A model generated the notes under the pieces. It saw only the letters and a list, made by a program, of their open reading frames with translations, searched no databases and was not told the origin of the DNA. 16,744 nucleotides of DNA, from the NCBI GenBank assembly GCA_035279525.1, contig DATEHQ010000078.1, forward strand, positions 1 through 16,744, read 5' to 3'. Positions 11,307 through 16,744 of this stretch are shown here, piece after piece (position 1 is the first letter of the stretch; each line of letters starts with the position of its first letter). Both the position numbers and the translations under genes were made by a program. This DNA is from DATEHQ01 sp035279525. Its GTDB lineage: Bacteria; Chloroflexota; Dormibacteria; Dormibacterales; Dormibacteraceae.

Positions 11307-12062
11307 GTGAACCTGGGGATCGAGGGCAAGGTCGCGCTGGTCACCGCGGCCACGCGAGGTATCGGGCTCGGAATCGCGAAAGCCCTCGCCGCGGAGGGCG
11401 CGAAAGTATCGGTCGTCGCGCGAACGGCACCTGATGTGGAGCGAATCGCGAGAGAGATAGGCGGATTCGGCATTGCGGCGGACGTGCTCACACCCGAAGG
11501 TTCCAAGAAGGCGGTCGAGGAGACCGAGCACAACCTCGGCCGCATCGAGATCCTGGTCAACAACATGGGGGCCCGCGCGGGTACGTCCTGGAAGGACACG
11601 GGCATCGACGAATTCGAAAAGGCGTTTCGGGGAAATCTCGTGGTCAGTGCGCGCATGACCAGCCTCGTGCTGCCCGGAATGGTCGAGCGCGGTTGGGGCC
11701 GTGTGGTGGTGATCTCCTCGATCTACGGCAGGGAGTCCGGCGGAGCGCCGGCGTATAACGCAGCCAAAGCGGCCGAGAACAGCTACGTGAAATCGCTGGC
11801 TCTCGAGGTCGCGGCACGGGGTGTCACCGTCAACAGCGTCGCGCCCGGCGGAGTCTTGTGGAAGGGTGGCGGCTGGCATCGACGGCAGGAGGCCGACCCT
11901 GAGGGCGTCGCCGAATTCGTGCGTCGCGAGATGCCGATGGGGCGGTTCGGCACCGTCGAGGAGGTCGCCGACGTGGTCACCTTCGTCTGCTCGACTCAGG
12001 CCAGCCTGGTCAACGGGGCGTGCATCGCGGTCGACGGCGGCCAGGGCCGGTCGATCCTGTGA
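11307..12062 (+). CDS. Short-chain dehydrogenase/reductase (SDR)
   Basis: This 251-residue classical SDR is an NAD(P)-dependent oxidoreductase. The Rossmann loop reads VTAATRGIG (about residues 12-20), with Ala in place of the first Gly of TGxxxGIG. Next come NNMG (85-88, usually NNAG), Asn110, Ser138 in VVISSIYG, and the YxxxK pair Tyr150/Lys154 in PAYNAAKAAEN, so the catalytic tetrad is complete. The C-terminus IAVDGGQGRSIL is typical. No specificity determinant for the substrate is evident; FabG-like or sugar/hydroxyacid dehydrogenase-like activities are possible. The GTG at 11307 begins NLGIEGKVALVTA, the normal SDR start; the longer open frame upstream is antisense to the NUDIX gene. The stop overlaps the lipoprotein gene start by GTGA, so the two are translationally coupled. 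Confidence 0.92.
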   Translation: MNLGIEGKVALVTAATRGIGLGIAKALAAEGAKVSVVARTAPDVERIAREIGGFGIAADVLTPEGSKKAVEETEHNLGRIEILVNNMGARAGTSWKDTGIDEFEKAFRGNLVVSARMTSLVLPGMVERGWGRVVVISSIYGRESGGAPAYNAAKAAENSYVKSLALEVAARGVTVNSVAPGGVLWKGGGWHRRQEADPEGVAEFVRREMPMGRFGTVEEVADVVTFVCSTQASLVNGACIAVDGGQGRSIL

Positions 12063-13450
12063 AGCGTGCGCTCCTCGTCCTGACCGTGCTCCTGATCGGG
12101 GCGTGCTCGCCGTCGGCAGCGCCGTCCAAGCACTCCACGGCCGCGCACCTGACGGGCACGATCGGCAAGGCGGCGTATGAAATTCAAGTGCCGGCGGACT
12201 GGAATGGAACCCTCTTTCTCTACAGCCACGGGTACGTCGCTCCGGATTCGACGAGCAACGGCGCGCAGGCTGTCCCCGACGACAAGATTCGCGCCTGGTT
12301 GCTGGGCCGGCATTTCGCCGTCGCGGGTTCGGCGTACAGCTCGAGCGGATGGGCGATCGAGGACGCCTTCAAGGACCAGATCGCGCTGCTCGACTACTTC
12401 ACGACCAGGGCCGGCAAACCAAAGCGCGTGATCGCGTGGGGCCACTCTTTGGGCGGCATCATCACGGCCGGTCTCGTGCAGCTGTACCCGGACCGGTTCG
12501 TGGGCGCGATGCCAATGTGCGGGGTGCTCGCCGGTGGCGTCGCCACCTGGAACCTCGAGCTCGACGCCGCCTATGCGTTCAAGACCCTGCTGGCTCCAAC
12601 CAGCGATCTCCAGGTCGTCCACATCACGAAGGGAAGCGCGAACCTCCAGCTGGCCGAGTCGATCTTCACCACGGCGGCGCAGTCGCCCGAGGGGAGAGCC
12701 CGGCTTGCGCTGGTGGCCGCGATGGTCGACCTTCCCGGGTGGTTCGACCCCACCAAGCCGGCTCCGGCCGCGACTGATTTCGCGAGCGTGCTCCAGGGTC
12801 AGGAGATCTGGGAATCTCGGGCCGATTTCCCATTCGCGTTCCAGTACCGCGCCGAGCTCGAGGCGCGGGCCGGAGGAAATCCGTCGTGGAACGAGGCTGT
12901 GGATTACGGGCAGCTTCTCGCGACGTCACCGAACCGCGACGAGGTCGTGGCGCTGTATCGGCAGGCAAGCGTGGACCTGAACGGCGACCTGCGCGCGCTC
13001 AACGCGGGCGCGACCATCAAGGCCGACCCAGTCGCGGCCGCATACCTCGAGCGTTTCGTCAGCTTTGACGGCCATCTGCAGGTGCCGGTCTTGTCCGTGC
13101 ACACCGTCGGCGACGGGCTCGTGATCCCGGCCAACGAGGCCGCGTACGCGTCGGTCGTGTCGGCCGCCGACAACGGCGCGATGCTGCGACAGGTCTTCGT
13201 GAATCGCGCCGGGCACTGCGCGTTCACGCCGGCCGAGACCATCGCGGCCTTCGAGGCCCTGTTGAAGCGAATCGACACAGGGCAGTGGGACGAGGCCGCG
13301 CTGAAGCCGGCGCCACTCAACTCGGCGGCAGCGGACCAGAGGCCGGGAGCCAGCACGATCTTCGGCTTCTCGTTCGATCCGTCGTTCGTCAGCTACACGC
13401 CGGCCAAGTATCCGCGCCCGTTTGCGCGCGGGCAGCAGATCCCGTCGTGA
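12059..13450 (+). CDS. Lipoprotein alpha/beta-hydrolase
   Basis: This 463-residue exported hydrolase starts at a GTG that overlaps the SDR stop. It begins MKRALLVLTVLLIGAC, a lipoprotein signal peptide with lipobox LIGAC and lipidated Cys16, followed by a Ser/Pro/Ala-rich linker. The mature protein has HG (57-58, oxyanion region), the nucleophile elbow GHSLGG with Ser130, a likely acid in HTVGDGLV and the catalytic His in AGHCAFT near the C-terminus, in the order Ser-Asp-His of an alpha/beta hydrolase. About 150 residues between elbow and acid form a lid or insertion. It should be anchored outside the cytoplasmic membrane, hydrolysing an ester or similar bond. The family resembles secreted esterases and polyester or prolyl-peptidase-like hydrolases, but the substrate is unknown. 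The stop overlaps the next GTG. Confidence 0.87.
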   Translation: MKRALLVLTVLLIGACSPSAAPSKHSTAAHLTGTIGKAAYEIQVPADWNGTLFLYSHGYVAPDSTSNGAQAVPDDKIRAWLLGRHFAVAGSAYSSSGWAIEDAFKDQIALLDYFTTRAGKPKRVIAWGHSLGGIITAGLVQLYPDRFVGAMPMCGVLAGGVATWNLELDAAYAFKTLLAPTSDLQVVHITKGSANLQLAESIFTTAAQSPEGRARLALVAAMVDLPGWFDPTKPAPAATDFASVLQGQEIWESRADFPFAFQYRAELEARAGGNPSWNEAVDYGQLLATSPNRDEVVALYRQASVDLNGDLRALNAGATIKADPVAAAYLERFVSFDGHLQVPVLSVHTVGDGLVIPANEAAYASVVSAADNGAMLRQVFVNRAGHCAFTPAETIAAFEALLKRIDTGQWDEAALKPAPLNSAAADQRPGASTIFGFSFDPSFVSYTPAKYPRPFARGQQIPS

Positions 13451-13890
13451 AGTTCCAGACCGCGCTCCTGCCCGACCCGGCCGGCGCCGGCACCTACGTG
13501 GTCGTGCCGGATCGGGTCTCGAAGGCGCTCGGCCTCAAGGGTCGGCCGAAGATCCAGGCCGTCATCGCGGGCCATCCGTACCGCGGGTCGCTGATGCCGG
13601 CGCGGGAGGGTTTCTGTCTTGGCGTGTTGAAGGCGATCCAGCAGGCGGAGGGTCTGAAGCACGGTGACACGATCACCGTCGAGCTCGAGCTGGACACCGC
13701 GCCACGGGTGATCGAGCCGCCATCGGACCTCGCGGCGGCTCTGCGGCGCGACAAGAAGGCGGCGGCGGCATGGGAGCGGCTGTCCTACACCAATAAGCGC
13801 GAGATTGCGCTGAGCCTTGAAGAGGCGAAGAAGTCCGAGACGCGCGAGCGGCGCCTGGCGGCCGCGGTCGAACGCCTCAGAGGGCGATAG
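13447..13890 (+). CDS. YdeI/OmpD-associated-family protein with DUF1905 domain
   Basis: A 147-residue protein starting at a GTG that overlaps the lipoprotein stop by four bases. The N-terminal half (about residues 3-83) is a DUF1905 beta-barrel-like domain, with VVVPDRVSKALGLKGRPKIQAVI and the following PYRGSLMPAREGFCLGV, and GDTITVELELD at its end. The C-terminal half (about 93-147) is the helical YdeI-type segment, with AAALRRDKKAAAAWERLSYTNKREI and a charged tail. Members of this family have been linked to peptide or bacteriocin resistance in enterobacteria, but the biochemical function is unknown. Placement after an SDR and an exported hydrolase does not reveal its role. The last two codons and the stop (GGG CGA TAG) run into the palindromic repeat. 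Confidence 0.85.
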   Translation: MKFQTALLPDPAGAGTYVVVPDRVSKALGLKGRPKIQAVIAGHPYRGSLMPAREGFCLGVLKAIQQAEGLKHGDTITVELELDTAPRVIEPPSDLAAALRRDKKAAAAWERLSYTNKREIALSLEEAKKSETRERRLAAAVERLRGR

Positions 13891-13946
13891 TCCGGACTAA
13901 CGTCCGGTCGCCAGGCCCTGGATGCGGCGATAGTCCGGACTATCGC
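13884..13946. repeat. Composite palindromic element, copy B
   Basis: A variant GCGATAGTCCGGACTAA (13884-13900) and a perfect 20-bp palindrome GCGATAGTCCGGACTATCGC (13927-13946) have centres 43 bp apart, as in copy A but inverted in orientation. It lies between the convergent YdeI-family gene, whose TAG stop is inside the variant, and nuoN, whose stop is 17 bases away. A further small dyad CCAGG-C-CCTGG lies between the halves here. No T-tract follows either palindrome, so it is not a classical terminator, though it occupies a terminator position. Confidence 0.85.
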
Positions 13947-13963
13947 GGGATGCGGGGTAATTA

Positions 13964-15448
13964 CTACGGGTTGCTGATCGGATTGGCGCCGAGCTGGCCC
14001 GCGATCAGAAGGGTGGTCGGGTAGAGGCCCAATCCGATCGAGGCCAGGCCGCTGAGCAGGATCGCGAAGTTGCTGCTGACCGATCCGCGCAACCGCTCCG
14101 CCGGCGGCCCGGTCGACCATACCGGCACCAACACCCGGATGTAGTAGAAGACCGACACCACGCTCATCAGCACCGCGAGCACGACCAGCCACGTGTAACC
14201 GGCGCTGACGCCGGCGGTGAATAGAAAGAGCTTGCCGAAGAAACCCACGGACGGCGGAAAGCCCGCCAGCGACAGCATGAACACGCTCATCGCGACCGCG
14301 AGCACCGGGTTGCGCCGGCCGAGCCCGGCGAGGTCGTCGATTGCGTCGTGGTCGCCGTCCGATCGCGCAAGCGTGGTGACGACGGCGAACGCGCCGAAGT
14401 TCATGAACATGTAGACGAAGAGGTAATAGAGGACGGCCGCCAGTCCGGCTTGCCCGCCGGCGATCACGCCGATCAGCACGTAACCCGCCTGCGCCACCCC
14501 CGAGTACGCGAGCAGCCGCTTCAGGCTCGTCTGCACGATCGCCATCAGGTTGCCTACGACCATGCTGGTCGCGGCGACGAAGGCGAGCAGCGTCTGCCAC
14601 TCCGGCGCGAGGTGGGGCAGGCCCCCCGAGAAGACGCGGACGATCATCGCGAAGGCCGCAGCCTTCGTTCCGACCGACATGAATGCGGTGACCGGGATGG
14701 GCGCGCCCTGGTAGACGTCGGGCGTCCACATGTGGAACGGCGCCGCCGAAACCTTGAACGCAAAGCCGACCCCCATGAGAAGAATGCCGAGCAGGATCAG
14801 GGGATTCGTGGGGCTCGCCGACGCGAGGTTCTTGGCGATGTCGGGAATGACCGTCGTGCCCGCGCCGCCGTACACGAGGGCCATGCCGAACAGCACGAAC
14901 GCGCTCGCCACGCCGCCGACGAGCAGGTACTTCGCCGCGGCTTCCTGCGACCCGAAGTCGGTGCGGGCGAAGCCGCACACGATGTAGAGGGAGATGGAGA
15001 GAAGCTCCAGGCCCAGGAACACGGTGACCAGCGAGGTCGCCGAGGCCAGCACCATCATGCCGATTACCGCGGCCATGATCAGGATGTGGAACTCGGACTC
15101 CAGGAGCCCGCGCTTCTTGAGATACGAGTGAGCGAGGGCGACGGTCAGGATGCCCAGGCTCGCGAACAGGATTTCGAAGAAGAGCGCGAAGTTGTCGCCG
15201 GTCGCGAACCGGTGATATGCGTACCCACCCTGGTTGGATTGCCATCGGTAGAGCGCCGTGGCGAGCGAGTAGGCGAAGCCGACCACCGCGACCATCGCGA
15301 TCGCTCCGCTGCGCCGCGCCCGCGGCAGCGCGAGGTCGATGACGATGGCGAGCAGGAAGAAGCCGACGAGCGCGACGATGGGCGAGATCTGGCCCAGGTC
15401 GCTGACCGCCTGCGACCACGTGTAGTTGAGATCGATTCCTGCAGGCAT
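13964..15448 (-). CDS. nuoN: NADH-quinone oxidoreductase subunit N
   Basis: This 494-residue membrane subunit of respiratory complex I belongs to the antiporter-like (Mrp-type) family and is among the proton-pumping subunits. About 14 hydrophobic segments are visible. The conserved ionisable residues are present: Glu148 in FLGLELLSISLY and Lys232 in FAFKVSAAPFHMWTPDVYQGAP, followed by the YSGVAQAGYVLIGV helix. The ATG at 15448 comes immediately after the TAA of nuoM with no spacer, so translation is probably coupled. The chain ends in a short soluble tail, NPISNP. It is the last nuo gene on this strand, as expected for canonical M-N order. Transcription runs towards palindromic copy B. Confidence 0.96.
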   Translation of the reverse strand: MPAGIDLNYTWSQAVSDLGQISPIVALVGFFLLAIVIDLALPRARRSGAIAMVAVVGFAYSLATALYRWQSNQGGYAYHRFATGDNFALFFEILFASLGILTVALAHSYLKKRGLLESEFHILIMAAVIGMMVLASATSLVTVFLGLELLSISLYIVCGFARTDFGSQEAAAKYLLVGGVASAFVLFGMALVYGGAGTTVIPDIAKNLASASPTNPLILLGILLMGVGFAFKVSAAPFHMWTPDVYQGAPIPVTAFMSVGTKAAAFAMIVRVFSGGLPHLAPEWQTLLAFVAATSMVVGNLMAIVQTSLKRLLAYSGVAQAGYVLIGVIAGGQAGLAAVLYYLFVYMFMNFGAFAVVTTLARSDGDHDAIDDLAGLGRRNPVLAVAMSVFMLSLAGFPPSVGFFGKLFLFTAGVSAGYTWLVVLAVLMSVVSVFYYIRVLVPVWSTGPPAERLRGSVSSNFAILLSGLASIGLGLYPTTLLIAGQLGANPISNP

Positions 15449-16744
15449 TTAGCGGTAGAGCCCCGTCTGGCCGAGCGAGTTCATGACGCTGGTGAGCACG
15501 TTCGGATAGAGCCCGAGGACGAACATCAGGAGGATCAGGGGCGCGAGCACGCCGAGTTGAACGGCGTAGATGTCCGATTTGGGCACAGGGCCTGACGGCG
15601 CGTTTTGAGTCACGCCCTGGAACAGCCGGAGCATATAGACCGGGGTCAGCACCAGCCCGATGGCACCGAACACGGCGAGCAGGGGCGCGCGCTCCCAGGC
15701 GCCGAGCAGGGTCATGAACTCGCCGACGAAGCTGTTCAGTCCCGGCAATCCGAGCGCGGCGAACGTCACCACCGCAAAGACGCCCGCCATGATCGGCATG
15801 CGCAGGGCCAGTCCCGCCATCGCCGTGCGGTCGCGCGTTCCGACGCGGTCGCCGATCCACCCGACGATGAGGAACAGCGCGGCGATGATGATCCCGTGGT
15901 TCACCATCTGGACCACCGCCCCCTGTTGCCCCTGGATGTTCAGGGCGAATATGCCGAGCACGATGAAGCCCATGTGGCTGATGCTCGAGTAGGACACGAG
16001 CAGCTTCATGTCGCTCTGCACGAGCGCCATCAGCGCGCCCCAGATGATCGCCGCCACCGCCAGCACCGGGATGACCCAGCGCCAGTCCCACCAATCCACC
16101 GGCTGCGGAAACAGCGGGATGGCGATTCGCAGGAAGCCGTATGCGCCGGCCTTGCCCATCACGCCCGCGAAGGTGATCAGCATCGGCGTCGGCGCGGCGC
16201 TGTATGCGTCGGGCAGCCACGCATGGAAGGGGAACAGCGGCGTCTTGATCGCGAACGCCAGCGCAAAGACGAAGAAGAGCGCGAACTGCGTCGCGGGCCC
16301 GGGAGCGAGCTTGGCAAGCTGGGCCAGGTCGAATGTCTGGTGACCCGTGGAGATGTACTCGCCGATGACTCCGACCAGCATCAGCAATGACCCCACGAGC
16401 GTGTAGAGCACGAACTTGAGCGCCGCCGCCCCGGGCGCCGGTCCCTCCCCATGGATCCAGAGAAGGAAGTAGGCCGGGATCAGCATCGCCTCCCAGAACA
16501 CATAGAAGAGGACGAGGTCGGTGGCCATGAACACGCCGGCCAGACCCGCGGACATGGCGAGCATCAGGCCGACGAATCCGCCTGTCCGCTTCGCGACCGG
16601 GGTCGCCAGGATCGCGATCAGAGTCAGGAACGCGTTGAGGACGACCAGCCAGAGGCTGATCCCGTCGACGCCCAGGCGGTAGAAGATGCTGAGCTGCGGT
16701 ATCCACTCGACCCTTTCCGTGAACTGGTAGCCGTGGAAGTCGGG
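15449..16744 (-). CDS. nuoM: NADH-quinone oxidoreductase subunit M (5' truncated)
   Basis: The gene runs off the window end in frame. The 431 residues visible are most of a subunit usually about 500 long. The first in-frame ATG, at 16564, is internal: the 60 codons before it encode typical NuoM sequence, including FHGYQFTERVEWIPQLSI and YRLGVDGISLWLVVLNAFLT. Key residues, numbered from the first visible codon, are Glu85 in FWEAMLIPAYFL and Lys167 in FAIKTPLFPFHAWLPDAYS. These are the ionisable positions of the proton channel. SYSSISHMGFIVLG and NHGIIIAALFLIVGWIGDR follow. It is one of the three antiporter-like proton-translocating subunits in the membrane arm of complex I. nuoN follows with no gap. 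Confidence 0.96.
   Translation of the reverse strand, partial: PDFHGYQFTERVEWIPQLSIFYRLGVDGISLWLVVLNAFLTLIAILATPVAKRTGGFVGLMLAMSAGLAGVFMATDLVLFYVFWEAMLIPAYFLLWIHGEGPAPGAAALKFVLYTLVGSLLMLVGVIGEYISTGHQTFDLAQLAKLAPGPATQFALFFVFALAFAIKTPLFPFHAWLPDAYSAAPTPMLITFAGVMGKAGAYGFLRIAIPLFPQPVDWWDWRWVIPVLAVAAIIWGALMALVQSDMKLLVSYSSISHMGFIVLGIFALNIQGQQGAVVQMVNHGIIIAALFLIVGWIGDRVGTRDRTAMAGLALRMPIMAGVFAVVTFAALGLPGLNSFVGEFMTLLGAWERAPLLAVFGAIGLVLTPVYMLRLFQGVTQNAPSGPVPKSDIYAVQLGVLAPLILLMFVLGLYPNVLTSVMNSLGQTGLYR

Noticed and set aside
11288..11656. N-terminal extension of the NUDIX gene up to 11656
   Set aside because: This stretch is antisense to the conserved Rossmann region of the SDR gene and has no NUDIX-like sequence.
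13785..16706. 973-codon open frame on the minus strand across nuoN and nuoM
   Set aside because: It is out of frame with two clear complex I subunits and translates to an Arg/Pro/Gly-rich low-complexity sequence.

Overview
This is a high-GC, gene-dense bacterial chromosomal window of 16.7 kb. Nearly all genes belong to ordinary metabolic families. There is no rRNA or tRNA gene, phage, transposase or CRISPR array. A B12-dependent ribonucleotide reductase, a deazaflavin (F420)-type nitroreductase-family protein, many GTG starts, 4-base stop/start overlaps and several apparently leaderless starts (a TANNNT box 7-8 nt before the start codon) suggest a Terrabacteria lineage such as Actinomycetota, Chloroflexota or Candidatus Dormibacterota. 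I cannot fix the phylum from the sequence alone.

Layout. (1) 1-3560, plus strand: a translationally coupled trio of a 5'-truncated sphingosine-1-phosphate-lyase-like PLP enzyme, an FGGY sugar kinase and an SLC49/FLVCR-like MFS carrier. This looks like uptake, phosphorylation and carbon-carbon cleavage of one unknown substrate. (2) 3510-4658, minus strand: a Kef-type cation/proton antiporter. Its 3' end overlaps the carrier gene and its 5' end diverges from a GNAT acetyltransferase. (3) 4682-5749, plus strand: the acetyltransferase and a DUF385 protein, closed by a bidirectional terminator. (4) 5813-10531, DNA-precursor and repair genes: nrdJ and rmuC on the minus strand, and a dCMP-deaminase-like gene diverging from rmuC. 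The 319-bp gap between rmuC and nrdJ is rich in control signals: a near-perfect sigma-70 promoter, two NrdR-box-like sites 32 bp apart, a dyad across the -35 box, DnaA-box-like sites, a 15-bp leader hairpin and a strong Shine-Dalgarno sequence. (5) 10598-13890: a NUDIX hydrolase on the minus strand diverging from a coupled plus-strand trio (SDR oxidoreductase, lipoprotein alpha/beta-hydrolase, YdeI-family protein). (6) 13964-16744, minus strand: nuoN and a 5'-truncated nuoM, the last two membrane subunits of respiratory complex I.

The most unusual feature is a composite palindromic element found twice, at 10553-10614 and 13884-13946. Each copy has two TAGTCCGGACTA palindromes whose centres are exactly 43 bp apart, one a perfect 18-20 bp palindrome and one a shorter variant. 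Both sit between convergent genes, and in both the variant half supplies a neighbouring gene's stop codon. I do not recognise it as a named family. It behaves like a REP/BIME-type dispersed repeat or a dual 3'-end signal.
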